DNA of 64,000 nucleotides from Bactericera cockerelli (lineage: Eukaryota; Arthropoda; Insecta; Hemiptera; Triozidae): positions 18,760,810 through 18,824,809 of the forward strand of contig CM044967.1 in NCBI GenBank assembly GCA_024516035.1. Direction: 5' to 3'. Under the pieces are notes generated by a model. It was not told where the DNA came from and made no database searches. It saw only the letters and a program-made list of their open reading frames with translations. The stretch's first letter is position 1; every line of letters begins with the position of its first letter. Positions 31,510-42,600 of the stretch are shown in pieces. The translations under genes and the position numbers were made by a program.

Positions 31510-31655
31510 CACATAGGGTTTAATTATAAAACAGGGTTAAATTTATTATGAGCCTAATCATCCCTCAAGTCTTGGTTTCAACCAATCACAGCACGCTATA
31601 GCCCAGTTCGGGCTTATCTTAAATTTAATCATGCTTTATAACTCAGCCCCTAGAG
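31510..31655. mobile_element. M3 MITE
   Basis: Begins GGGTTTAATTATAAAACAGG and ends CATGCTTTATAACTCAGCCCC. The centre has ACCAATCACAGCACGCTATAG, shared with the other M3 copies. It lies 300 bp upstream of the STK11IP start exon. Confidence 0.7.
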
Positions 31656-31959
31656 CCATTTTTTATTTTATTGCTCTTAACCACGCAAAGTGAGTTTTGA
31701 TGGTTTTTAGAGAGCCAAGAAAGCAGTAATTTTGGTGTCCTTAGTAAATTCACTTTAGATGCCAATGATTAAGCCTAATTGAACAAGGTAAAAATTTAAA
31801 TCAACATGATGAAAGCTTTTGTCTTTTTATACTGTCTAAAATTAACCAAAAAAATAAATTACACTGAAAAAAATAAATTACAAATAATAAGAACAGCAAT
31901 AAATAATTTTTTAAAAAAAACTCCTACTGTTCTTTATTTTTTTCAGGTTCAAATTTAAC

Positions 31960-33534
31960 ATGAACATGGAAGCCTTACTTCAACACATCAATATGTTTGC
32001 AGAGGAACTTCAATCTGGGGAGTTGAGTTTGGTCCTGTCAGTGTCATCCTTATGTTCTCTGAATGAAATAATGGAATCTCCCATTGAAAATAATTCTATC
32101 TTAAACAAATCAAATAGCACATGTGATAACCTGGAGTTAAGAGAAAAAATTGAATGTTTAAAATGTCTGAGGTTGTGTCCAAGTAGTAACATAATAGATG
32201 AAATAGGAGCTTTAAATTTATCATATTTCCCCAACATAACCACCTTGGAGATTAAAAGAATTAATGTTGAGGAAATCATATTAGATCCATCCACTTTAAC
32301 AAAACTTCAAGACATCAAATGTCATTTTGCACAAAATGCTGCACAAGAAATATTGAAAACAATTTCACATTCGAATATGTGTTTTCACTTAACAAATCTG
32401 GACTTGAGATATAATAAACTAGAGAATTGGTGCTCAGAAATTACATACTTTATGCCTTCACTGATCCATCTGAATTTAAGTCATAACCGTTTGACAAAAA
32501 TAGACATTGCTGAAAACCCTAAATTGCAAAGTTTGTATGCTTGTTATAATATGTTACAAAGTATTCCATGTTTCAGTATTTCTGAAATTCCTGAATTGAG
32601 AACGCTACATTTGCACAACAATCTTATCTGTGATGATGGACTTAGTAATATGAATTATTTGGCAAACCTTAAAGAACTCACTTTAGCCAATAATTTATTG
32701 AAAGAATATAGCTGTTTATCTGAGCTCTCTGATTTACCTGATTTAAAAGTTCTTACTCTTGAAGGTAATCCTCTGAGTAATCCAAAAAGCTATAGAATAT
32801 CCAGTGTTAAATATTTACATGAAAATGCTTGTGTGAATCTATTTTTACTTGATGGAAAAAAGCTAACAAGAGAAGAAAAACATTTTGTTGGATCATTTGT
32901 ATCTTCCACATTTGTTACATATCCAACTTATGAAAGGTCTCTACATCAGTCTTTCGAAATCCTGGTACCTTCAGGTTCAAGAGTCCGACCACCTAGGAAA
33001 ACTCGCAATGTTTTGATATCAGAAAAAGTTGAAAAGGCACCTAGAAAAAATGTGAAAAAGCCCGAGTCGCCTAAAAAACATCTTGAAACCAAAATACAGA
33101 TTGAAAATGTTCGAGATCAATTTGGAGAAGCTAATTGGCTTCATAAGCAAGCAGCCTCTGTCATTCAAGATATAATGGGGATTCAATACCCACCCAAAGA
33201 AACAGCTAATGTAGAAACCAACACTGAAACGAAATCCAATAGTAGTGTGTCAATATTTGCATCTTCTCCAAATCCTACAAGTGCATTTACTGACGAATAT
33301 GAAGCAGAAAACTCAATAGTTGATCCTGATGAAACTTTAAAAAATGATGAAACAGGGGAGTATATTCTGCCTGATACAATGACAGTAGAAGACAAAGAGG
33401 ATATGAGGAGCACATATCAGCCTTCTGAAAGTTCTGAAATAGATGATACAGAAGGCACCAACTATATATTTACTGCTACAAAAGAACCTTATAAACAAAG
33501 ATGTTTTCCTTGTCTACAACAATGTTTGTTTTAA
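31960..33534 (+). CDS. STK11IP: Longest uninterrupted frame of STK11IP (N-terminal and LRR part)
   Basis: 524 codons hold the N-terminal domain, the leucine-rich repeats (about residues 140-275) and the start of the acidic Ser/Thr-rich linker. The last 16 or so residues before the TAA look out of frame: the -1 frame reads a more plausible NKDVFLVYNNVCFKEKD, and the original frame becomes sensible again at NVDKVTVWPLKN. This suggests a compensating pair of one-base changes rather than a true C-terminus. Confidence 0.85.
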   Translation: MNMEALLQHINMFAEELQSGELSLVLSVSSLCSLNEIMESPIENNSILNKSNSTCDNLELREKIECLKCLRLCPSSNIIDEIGALNLSYFPNITTLEIKRINVEEIILDPSTLTKLQDIKCHFAQNAAQEILKTISHSNMCFHLTNLDLRYNKLENWCSEITYFMPSLIHLNLSHNRLTKIDIAENPKLQSLYACYNMLQSIPCFSISEIPELRTLHLHNNLICDDGLSNMNYLANLKELTLANNLLKEYSCLSELSDLPDLKVLTLEGNPLSNPKSYRISSVKYLHENACVNLFLLDGKKLTREEKHFVGSFVSSTFVTYPTYERSLHQSFEILVPSGSRVRPPRKTRNVLISEKVEKAPRKNVKKPESPKKHLETKIQIENVRDQFGEANWLHKQAASVIQDIMGIQYPPKETANVETNTETKSNSSVSIFASSPNPTSAFTDEYEAENSIVDPDETLKNDETGEYILPDTMTVEDKEDMRSTYQPSESSEIDDTEGTNYIFTATKEPYKQRCFPCLQQCLF

Positions 33535-36295
33535 AGAGAAAGATCTCTTAATGTTGATAAAGTCACTGTTTGGCCTCTGAAAAACATAACAAGTACTTGT
33601 CAATTGAAGAGTGATGGGGCTTTCACGAGAGTTCTTGTTACATTTAACTCGTACAAGCCTAGTCTCACAGAACGTATCTACTCAATGGAGAGCACAGAAG
33701 CACATCTTTTCTGTTCTCTTCTTAGAGAAGAATTGGAAAGTAGACCTTTCAGTGCCATGAATCAAATAGCATACCGTTGTATCAAATGTTCTACAATGTT
33801 TTCAGTTGAAAAGACAAATAACAATAAATATCAACGTATAAACTGCCAAGCATGTGGAAGTAATGCTCTATTAGAAGTGGAAGAACCTCCTCTACCCAAT
33901 GTACAACATGGAAATTGGGTTTCGGAGTATCAACAGAAGCCGAAGAGTCAAATGAATTTGTGAAATCTCCATCTCAGTCTAGTATTGGATCTGCCAACTC
34001 TTTAAAGACGCTTCAAGATATTACACAATATAATCGAAATGATTCCGACATTGAAGTCATAAGTAACCCATCTCAGAGCAGTGTTTGAAGTTCTTGAAGT
34101 TCTAACCAGAAAAAAATCAAGTGAAGAGCGTCAGCTAGTAGCAGTACCTGAGTTACCTACTCTATCAGAGCACAATGTAAGCAACCAAGGATTAACTGAA
34201 AGTTTCCTCATCTGGGTCACTTACTGATAGATCTGCACGGCCTATGATGGCAGTAGAAGGCGTACTGTTGTACATGATGACTGCACTGCACTTGTGGAAG
34301 AAGAAGATGAAAACAGATCAGATAAAATTGAGATAGAAGATTTGAGGAGAAGTCCATCTCATATCACAATGAACAAAATGAAGATTTTCTTCAACTTTCA
34401 CGCTCAGATTTTAGTAAGATTGATCACAGGGTAAAACTTCACTTGCTAACTGTACATTTCAAAAACAACGAGGACCTAGTGTGTGTTTTGAAATGTCACT
34501 TCCTGACTTCTGATCAAAGAGGTGATATCCACTCAAAGCTCATCGTATTCTCCACCTGCTTTATGTACATATTTCAAATAGAAGGGAATACATCTAGTGA
34601 TATTATTGAATCTTGGCTCAAACTAGAACACAGCTATAGCATCACTCATATCAAAAATATAAGAATGCTCCCTTACCAGTTAGGATTTTGTCTCAATATT
34701 CAATCGAATAATAAACATACTGAGTCCTTATTCATGGTTCTACTGGATTCCAAACAGACCCTGAACTTCATGAAGTACATCAACGAAACTTCACATTTCA
34801 AAGCATGGAGTTTGAGAGTTGTAGTGGATGGAACTGAAAAGGCACTTTCTGAATCCATTGTGCAATGTTTGGAAGAAGCTAGTGATGTATGTGAATTATT
34901 TTTAGTGCCAATCCTTTATAGCTTTATTATCAACATCAATGTACCAGGTAAGTTCATGTTCTTTCTCTCAAATAACATCTCTTGTAACATTAGAGACATA
35001 TGTTACAAGAGATGTTATATGTATAAAATTCTGAAAATGTTTACAAGGAATAAGGTTCACTTTAGCTCAATAAAAAATAAAGAAAAACCCACTGTGCAAA
35101 TTGTTTCCAAAAAATTGTGATTAGATATTAATGTATCACTCATTCAGAATTTCAAGCCAATAGGTAAAACTGGACGGAAAAAATGAAAAAAATGACATTA
35201 ACAGTGCGGAATTGAAAACTGAAGTTAATTTCACATTTTTTTATGAATAGTTTGATTTTTATAAGTTATGTCTTTTCTTTCATCTTCCTTTTACCGAAAA
35301 TTCTTGAGATTCTGTGTTACATCAAATTTGGAACCACTGTGTATATGCAAATGCAAGTATTAATTGTGACAATGTGACAAAAGCTTAGATAGAAATTCTA
35401 TCCTATTTTTGCTTCAAAATATATTTTTTTCTTATTTTTTTCAGAAATTACCTCAGTTAATGAAATGGTAGCTGTAATCTTAACAGAATCGTATATATCC
35501 CTCAAGTACAAATTTTCTGAATCTCTTCAACTCTATACTGGCAGTTCAATGTCTCCCTCATTAACGATAGATATCTCAGCCAAAATTGCGAGCCTGCTAA
35601 ACATGGTAAGCCTTAATTTTGAAATATTAGCATTGTAAACTTAATTGTGCTCCTTGAAGCTTTAATACATATATGCTTACTATGTATACTTTGAGGATGT
35701 TTTTGCACATACACAATATTGTATCATTTATTTAGAGACAAGCAACTCCAAGGCTCTTGCTCACCAACAGTGATGGGTGCCAAAATATCTTATATTATAA
35801 AATGATTCGTTTGTGTGTGTGTATGTTTGCCTGGCAAAGCTGGTACCGAATCTGTTGAACGTCCCCTTGCGAGACAATCTGACTAAATCTGATGGTTCTC
35901 ACTTTTTTTTATATACTGATTAAAATAGAGAGGCGTGGATATTCTGAACTATTGCCTGTTGATGAAAGCAAATAAGCTCAAAACAGTTGTTCAGGTATGT
36001 TCTGATATTCATGTACATCTTCTCACTTTTTTGTTTACACTGATTATGTGATTATACTGAGTTACATGAAGTTTATATTTCTCCCCAGGACATTCAGAAA
36101 CGCAAGTCAGAACACAACGATTGCTATTTCACAACACTCATGTTTGAAGTTCAAGAAGACGATAGTAAGAAGCTCATTTGGAAAATAGGATTTCCCACGC
36201 GTCATGAGATGTCGGAGTTCACACATGTTGTCCAGCAAAGCTGGGAGAAGTTGTTTGGAGTTCAGTTCCCCAACGTGTCATACACAGACGAATAG
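31960..36295 (+). CDS. STK11IP: STK11IP (LKB1-interacting protein) orthologue, frame broken in the linker
   Basis: Leucine-rich-repeat protein that in mammals binds the kinase LKB1/STK11 and acts at lysosomes. Read as 31960-34947, 35445-35605, 36089-36295 (stop TAG 36293). An acceptor at 31946 precedes the ATG. An N-terminal region (AEELQSGELSLVL) is followed by LRRs (LTNLDLRYNKL, LIHLNLSHNRL, LRTLHLHNNLI, LKELTLANNLL, LKVLTLEGNPLSNP) and the family signature FLLDGKKLTREE. Then come SRVRPPRKTRNVLISE and NVRDQFGEANWL. A C4 zinc motif (YRCIKCSTMF, INCQACGSNALLE) sits at 33772-33885. The C-terminal domain starts at DHRVKLHLLTVHF. The last two introns have good sites and phases. The frame is broken between about 33485 and 34400 by a net +/- pair near 33485-33545 (first stop TAA 33532), and again near 33925, 34085, 34200, 34245 and 34350. 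Either a young pseudogene or base-call indels; flanking domains keep sense. Confidence 0.9.
33604..33963 (+). CDS. STK11IP: STK11IP zinc-motif segment (fragment of the same gene)
   Basis: Same frame as the N-terminal part. It contains SYKPSLTERIYSMESTEA, then MNQIAYRCIKCSTMF and INCQACGSNALLE. The CxxC...CxxC pair matches the human FQCLRCGHEF / CPNCGSDHVV region. The frame is lost after HGNWVS; the neighbouring frame continues with GVSTEAEESNEFVKSP. Confidence 0.85.
   Translation: MKSDGAFTRVLVTFNSYKPSLTERIYSMESTEAHLFCSLLREELESRPFSAMNQIAYRCIKCSTMFSVEKTNNNKYQRINCQACGSNALLEVEEPPLPNVQHGNWVSEYQQKPKSQMNL
34443..36295 (+). CDS. STK11IP: STK11IP C-terminal domain, three exons
   Basis: Coding from within the DHRVKLHLLTVHF motif to the end: exon to 34947 (donor GTAAGT), 35445-35605 (EITSVNEMVAVILTESY...ASLLNM) and 36089-36295 (DIQKRKSEHND...FPNVSYTDE). 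It corresponds to the C-terminal domain of STK11IP, whose human counterpart has DHRLRLFLDVEVF at the same point. No break in these exons. A MITE begins directly after the stop codon. Confidence 0.85.
35915..36050 (+). repeat. Inverted-motif repeat in the last STK11IP intron
   Basis: GATTAAAATAGAGAGGCGTG, GCAAATAAGCTCAAAACAG, TTGTTCAGGTATGTTCTGAT. It ends about 40 bp before the last exon, much as its relative does in HR3. Confidence 0.5.
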
Positions 36296-36485
36296 GAGCC
36301 GAACTCTGAAACAGGATTAGATCCATCCCTCAACTGGACACTATAACTCAACTCGGGCTATTGTGCGCTGTACATCTAGTACAACTTCTCACTTTTCTGT
36401 TTATACTGATACTGTAATTTGTTAAATTCTCCGACTTGAGTGCGTGTCGAGCTTGGCTTATTATTAATCCTGTTTCATAATGCGG
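36296..36485. mobile_element. M3 MITE starting directly after the STK11IP stop codon
   Basis: Begins GAGCCGAACTCTGAAACAGG one base after TAG and ends AATCCTGTTTCATAATGCGG. A scrap of the inverted-motif repeat (ACAACTTCTCACTTTTCTG) is inserted inside. The original 3' UTR is therefore replaced or displaced. Confidence 0.75.
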
Positions 36486-36629
36486 GGGCCTCATTATATT
36501 TTTAGCCTCAACTTTGTTTCTTTTTTTTTTACAACTTTATTTTCTATTATATTATTTTTGAGCAATCCTCTTTCATTGTTCTTTACTATTCTACTTATGA
36601 AGAGCAGGGTTATAGCTCTGATTATAGGA

Positions 36630-36659
36630 GGAGGGGGGGGGGGGGGGGGGGGGGGGGGC
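36630..36659. repeat. Poly(G) run
   Basis: About 28 consecutive G after GGAGGA. Length is likely unreliable in any assembly. Confidence 0.95.
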
Positions 36660-36699
36660 TATAGTAATGGGAGAAAATAACCTTCTCATAGGTTTCTAC

Positions 36700-37608
36700 C
36701 TACAGTAAATTGTGATGCAACAAATAGAACACCGACCGACTGGCTACGCCTTCTTTTATGAGTTTACTTTCTGCTAAATATTTGCACACATAAATATAGG
36801 ACTTTATTTCAACCTGAACTTATTCTTAGATATTATTTTTACTGTAGACAATTTTTTCTCTCGAATATATGGATTTGCAGCCATGTACATTATACAAATC
36901 AATCAAATCTAATTTAAATATTGTATTAGCTATTTATGTTATTATTTATTACAAGAATATCTTATATTTTATTTCACGAAAGAAGCCTAAATACTGGATT
37001 AGGCAGTACTTTCTAACAAACAGAATTATTAATTAATCACTATATTTTTATGTCATAAAATTATCTTATTTGTGTGTACCCTTGTAACTCGCGAACTACA
37101 AGTCTTATTAAGCTGGATTCTGTATTACTTATTTGCCAAACTTTTCCACGAAAAAGTCTTAGCATCCCAATTGGATATTTTCAAGACAATATCTTCTTTT
37201 TCAAAGTTTTACGAAAACGAGTTTTTAGGTTTTAAATTTTACCATCTCTTTTGATTTTTTTGGTGTAAATTTAAATCGCAAAACTATTTACGTCATCCAT
37301 AACATGGAAGTAACGCCAGGCAAAAATCAACCATGCTTCAGTTAACATTTCACGCGCCGTAGAATTGAGTGTAATATTATACTATTCTCACCAATAATGC
37401 GTTACGACAGGCTAGGTTCCAAAATCTCCATAAACCAGTCTTCTCCAAGTCATCATGGTCTGTGAATATTCCATGAGCGTTGAGCATGTATGTTTTCAGA
37501 CAAACTGTATTTCCCTGGCTATATGTATTTGACAAGTTCAGAAACATTGTTTACTTGGTATCATATAAACCTCTGAGCTTTGGGTTTTAAGTATAGATTA
37601 TACTTTTA
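36700..37608. other. No gene seen
   Basis: AT-rich sequence between STK11IP and the SINE-6 at 37609. No coding features. Confidence 0.5.
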
Positions 37609-37815
37609 AAGAGTTTTCTGTAACGTCTCTTGAAGAAGAATTTAATTTAATTGCAGACCTCCTTGGCTCAGTGGTTAAGAGCATTGGTTACTGACCCGGA
37701 AGTTACGGGTTCGAATCCCGGCTGAAGCGGAATATTTTCCGTTTTCAGAATGGCATGGATGTAAAGGAAAAGTGCCCTGAAGTATAATGCGAAAGAGGTT
37801 CCGGGGCACAACTAC
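37609..37815 (+). mobile_element. SINE-6 with the same leader
   Basis: AGAGTTTTCTGTAACGTCTC leader, then CTCCTTGGCTCAGTGGTTAA, ACGGGTTCGAATCCCGGC, and the body as at 16053; it ends in poly(A). Confidence 0.85.
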
Positions 37816-38608
37816 CTTTAAAAAAAAAAAAAAAAATCAACCGAAATCATTTATTGGATACTCGAAATCATTTATTGGATACTATTTAAATAAAAAAAAA
37901 AACGTGTGTCCCGAACTAGTCAAGAGACTTCTTTAATATTTTTTATTTATATTTTTGATGTTGAAATGTAAAAGTGTATTTTATTTCTTAAAAATGGCAG
38001 TAAATTTTTCTATATGACAACAGACCAGAAAAAAGTTCTACTGTCTTATGTCAAGGAAAATACAACTGAGAAAATCATTTAAAAATAAAAAATATGTACT
38101 GGATTTCAATCATTTTGGCCACTGATGGATGTATCTGTCTCTTTCGTTTTTCTCACAAAGAATATTTAGCTTTTCCCAGGAGTGTTTTTAAATCATTGTA
38201 AATTAATCTCAATTGTGATATCAACTTCTTGTTGAAATGTTTTAATTTATTGAATTCAATATAAAAAAATAAAAATATTTTCATACATAAAATATGTTAA
38301 TTACTTTTTCTTTTTGTTGTTGTAAAATTTATGTTTAGTAAAATTTATCCTGACTGAATGCATAAGCACAGTGGTAAGAAAATCGCGGAAGGTAGAATTA
38401 GTATGGTTTCATTTGTAATCAATTATAAAATTAATTGTTACGATGGCCATGCGGAAAGCCCCAGGTTTGAACACAAACATTTTGTAGAAGTTTCAACTGA
38501 TCCTTATACCGCAGGTAGGTGCTAAGTGAAGGGTAAATCCAACAAAAACAAAAAATGTGAAGAAACAATCCAAATTAGATCTAGCCATAAAAGTAAAGAG
38601 CCATAAAA
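37816..38608. other. No gene seen
   Basis: AT-rich; a short duplication CGAAATCATTTATTGGATAC occurs twice at 37845-37885. No coding features. Confidence 0.5.
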
Positions 38609-38960
38609 GCCTCAGTGGCGTAACGGTTGTGACTACTGCCCGTAGTCCAGAGATCCTGAGTTCGATCCCCGGTCGGAGCAGATTTTTCACACAGAAAATT
38701 CTGTTCCCTCCGTACATGTGAGGCTGGCATTTCTGGCCCTACCCAGGCTGGGTGAGGTTAATGTGGGTAGCTGGTACGATTCCCAGCAAATGGAGGGTAA
38801 AACCCCCGTCCTAATCCAGGACATTAAATCAAATAGAATCGTTGGCGTTAGGAAGGGCATCCAGCCGTAAAAAAAAAATGTGCCAAAACCAACCAACCTC
38901 AACCATGAGGTTGAACAACGTCGATCCTGCTCAAGCGGGATAAGACAGAGTAAAAGAAGA
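38609..38960 (+). mobile_element. SINE-4, full length
   Basis: GCCTCAGTGGCGTAACGGTT, GTTCGATCCCCGGTCGGAGC, CCAGGCTGGGTGAGGTTAAT, then a different 3' end: TTAGGAAGGGCATCCAGCCG and GTCGATCCTGCTCAAGCGGG. That 3' end recurs at 7530-7620, 30945-31030 and 55320-55400, so two tail types exist. Confidence 0.85.
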
Positions 38961-39621
38961 AGATAAAAGTAAAGAGATCAACCAGTTAATAGATATTATT
39001 GCAGCCTATTTACTTTTTCCTCCTTATGAACTTGGTATATATTTTTTTTAACATACTGCCGATGCGGTGTGTCTGGATACGTTTTACCGTAGGTACATTT
39101 TATCGACATTTTAGCCAGCCTAAAATCAAAATGTTAGGAATAAAACAAAAAATAGACCACATTTATTATTTAACAGTGATAGTAGCATTTAATTTTATTT
39201 TCAGACAAAAATAAATAAATTTGTGAAAAGATAATTAGTTAAACGAGGAAAAAATGGCACAGAACATGAAAATATATGGGAAGTTGAAATTTATTGTCCG
39301 TTTAAATATTTTAAAACATAATTTTCAATTTTAACCTAACTAAAAATCACGTTATCATTATTTTGAGGCAGAAAGTCTTAGAGCTACTATTGATTAGTAC
39401 CATTCAAGTATTGCTCAGATTTTCAATGTCCAGAACAAGTCTTTATCAAGGGTCAATGGTAATTTTAGTGAAGATTTCATTTCAATCTGCATATTATTCA
39501 TCTACTTTCCCGGTACAGACGGATGCAAAGTAGTTATCTTGCTCACACATTTTTTCTCGATGTGAGAAATAAATAATCTAATAATCTTGAAAACTTTGAA
39601 ATATTCTCATCGCGTTCTTGG
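38961..39621 (-). other. Downstream flank / 3' UTR of STOX
   Basis: On the minus strand this follows the STOX stop. A reverse TTTATT at 39162-39167 would be an AATAAA signal about 460 bp downstream. No other feature. Confidence 0.35.
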
Positions 39622-42600
39622 TTATAAGAGACCAAGGTCCGTATGTATAGTTACTTCCTGATTGTGTCTCTTTTCTGCGGCCATATTACATTCTACAAGC
39701 GTGTCAATGGAATTTAGACTAATGCCTTTCAGAATGTTCTGGGCTGCTAGAGAAGAGAACTCCAGTGAAAATTCTTTGTTGACGGGATAGGAGGATTCTG
39801 AGTCTAATATAAGACAAGAATCATCCTTGCTGATTGTGCTCGAATCTTTCTTTGGCAAAGATTTCTCTATGATAGTATCAAAGGAGTTGTTCTTCAACAG
39901 ATTCTTGTAGCTTATGTGATGAAAATTATTCTTATCAACTTCTTGGAAAGATTTGTTCACCACGGAAGCTTTCCTCGTGTTATTCAATTCCGTTTCGCTG
40001 CTGAATAGTGAAGGGTTCTTGGCATTGTTTACTATTTTCTTCAAGTCAGTTTTAGGGAGTGTGTTCTCCTTACTACTTGGTAAATTGGCAGCCCGGAGTT
40101 TGTTCTTGAGGTTTCTAGAGGCAATGTCCACTTTGTTGAGAGTTTCTGTTGATTGGCACTTTGTTTTCATCGATCTGTCTTCTTTGTTTTCAGTTTCGTC
40201 TGCAACATAAGAGGTGGGCCGTGGTATCTTACTTGTGGGACTTGTCGGTTTAGCTTCTTCTTTCGGCAAATTGACCACGATCAAATCCTTGCTCGCCAAC
40301 TTACTAGCTGACCCATTTTCAAACGTAATGAGAGATCGAACTGGCGAATTCTGTTGGACAAATATCTTGGTCGTGTTGTTTCCGTTTATTGTAGTCGTAA
40401 GCGTAGTTTTTTCAGCAGAAGGTGAAGATGACGTGACTGAGGATGTCACAATATTGGACTGTCCTGGACTTAGACTAGGTGTCCCTTGTGACGTGGAAAC
40501 TTGTAAAATAATCGAGTTGTGCGCGGATTTGCTATCCTCGCTAATGCAGTTACTACTGCTGAGCAAATTCGTTTTCGTATGGCTAGGCGAAGCGTAACCG
40601 CCGTTTCTTAGCTTGTGAGACTTGTACACAGACCGCGGGAGAGAGTTGTAACCGGAACTCGAACTGGAGAAGGATTTGCTGGTTGGGGAGGCTATTCTCT
40701 TGCTCAGAGTCGGGGTGGAGATTTTGTTTGATGGCATGCTCGGCGGAAGGACAGGTCTCACGGGGGAGTTTGACTTAGGTAGGGGGGGTGGGGGCAGGGG
40801 CTGGTCCGGGCGGTCTCGGGAGCGAGGGGGACGGGGGGTGCCACGACTAGAGGAACAGGCGGAGTGGGAGCGGGGGTAGGGCAGGTCCGCGGGCTCCCAG
40901 TAGATCAGGGAGTTCTTGGTCACCTGACTGGCGCAGTCGGACTGCGGACAGAGGAAAAACATGTGACGTTAGCAAATCTTAAGTAAATTGTATGTAAAAG
41001 CAAATTTACCCTGAAGTAATGTCATGTAACAGTTCCGGGGTCCCTCGTATGCTATGTAAAAAAAAAAGAAGTAAATTGTACCATAGATTAATAAGTCTGG
41101 CTGAGGGACGTTAAACAGGGAGAAGACCAGTGTCTCGGCAGAGAAATATAAACAGAGAACGGACCTGCCAACAGGCTGGCTTACAGTTTCCCGAGGGTTT
41201 TGGTTCAGTCGAAGTCCTCACGATGGTTGATCGCACATAGAAATATGTGGTTCAGAACGAACCAACTTTTCCACTTAATTTTGGCTTGAGCCCATCATTC
41301 CCCCAGTAGTAGCCAAGCTGGTTACAACAAAAACATACATTATCATTGAAAGTTGGCCAGTAGTAATCGTAAGATTCTTTAAGCCAAATTGTGAGAGGAT
41401 CAAAAATGAACATATAGATTTTTTTACTTCTCTAACAGGGATACTTTGACAGTAAGATCCATACCTAGTTAATGAAAGATAACTTGTCTTCACCTGTCGT
41501 TGATTAAAACTATGCATTTATTTTACAATTAGATACAAACTGTAAAACAAATTCACAGGAGCCGACATATTTCGGCATTTCCTGATTGCAAGTCGCCTTG
41601 AAAATGGCATCATATTGAAAGGGATGTGAATAATGTAATAATGTATATTTATTTTAGTTTTTTTTTACAATTTTTGTGGCTCTCTCCCTAAGGAATACTT
41701 CTAAGGAAACCCCAAAACATAACACAACTTTCTCACCGGTACAGCTGTAGCACAGGGGGCCATGGTCTGTGTGCCGACCGAGTGCAGATGCTTCACCGAC
41801 TGGTTGAACCATTCCTTGGGCGGGAACTGGTCCGAGTACGAAGCCAACTTCTTGCTACTGGTGGCGGGGGAGGGGCATCGCTTTGACCTTACACTTCGTC
41901 GGAAGAACCGAGAAAGCAAAGATAGCGATCGTCCTGAGAAACAAGAAAGTGAGTTCCAGTTTCATGGTACGATTCCCAGCGAATGCAGGGTAAAACCCCC
42001 GTCCTGACTACTTCGAATCAGGACGTTCGTTAATTAAAACCAAATAGAATCAACTGGTCACAATAGATCTAAATAGAGGTAGGTGTGATAATTTGTGTTT
42101 CTCTTGAACCAGTCATCCGTTGTGTAACGGTTGTGACTACATTTGATGGCATGGATATTCAGAACTAATAGCTGACGAGAGAGCAAAATATTCTAGTGCA
42201 ATAATTTTTTAGTTTTAGTATTTAACTTAATCTTACGTACCTATTGTAAAAATGTATTTTCAATGTATTGTCATCATCAATAAAATCAAAAAAAAAAAAA
42301 AACAAAAAACCACTTTTATGTTTACCCTAACCGACGGAACTCTCAACTCACTATGCAATGGTGTGCTCGAGGTGGTAGGTTCGGAGACAGCACACTCGGA
42401 CCCTTCCTCCGGGCATCCCTTGTCCGTTATGAACCGCAAGGACCCTGACCGCTGGAGTGTGTTGAACCGCTTGGAATTGTTGTTCGCCCGCATGGAATGG
42501 CGCCGCTCGAACTTGCCGCAGCTAGATGAGGCACTGGCTTTGCTCTGCGCCGCCGAGCGGGGATATAGGATCTTGTCGTTACCGTTCCCTGAATGAGAAG

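Noticed and set aside
33532..33534. True C-terminus of a short LRR protein
   Set aside because: Conserved STK11IP motifs continue downstream in order, so this is a premature stop or an indel and not the natural end.
34160..34260. A short intron to explain the linker frame breaks in STK11IP
   Set aside because: A GTAAGC donor exists near 34175, but I found no good acceptor that restores frame, and it would not explain the other breaks.
40214..40597. 127-codon frame on the plus strand
   Set aside because: Antisense shadow of the last STOX exon.
42326..42352. Alternative donor GTAAAC for the STOX exon ending at 42352
   Set aside because: The GTGAGT at 42351 is stronger and matches the phase of the next exon (start 41933); the GTAAAC choice does not.
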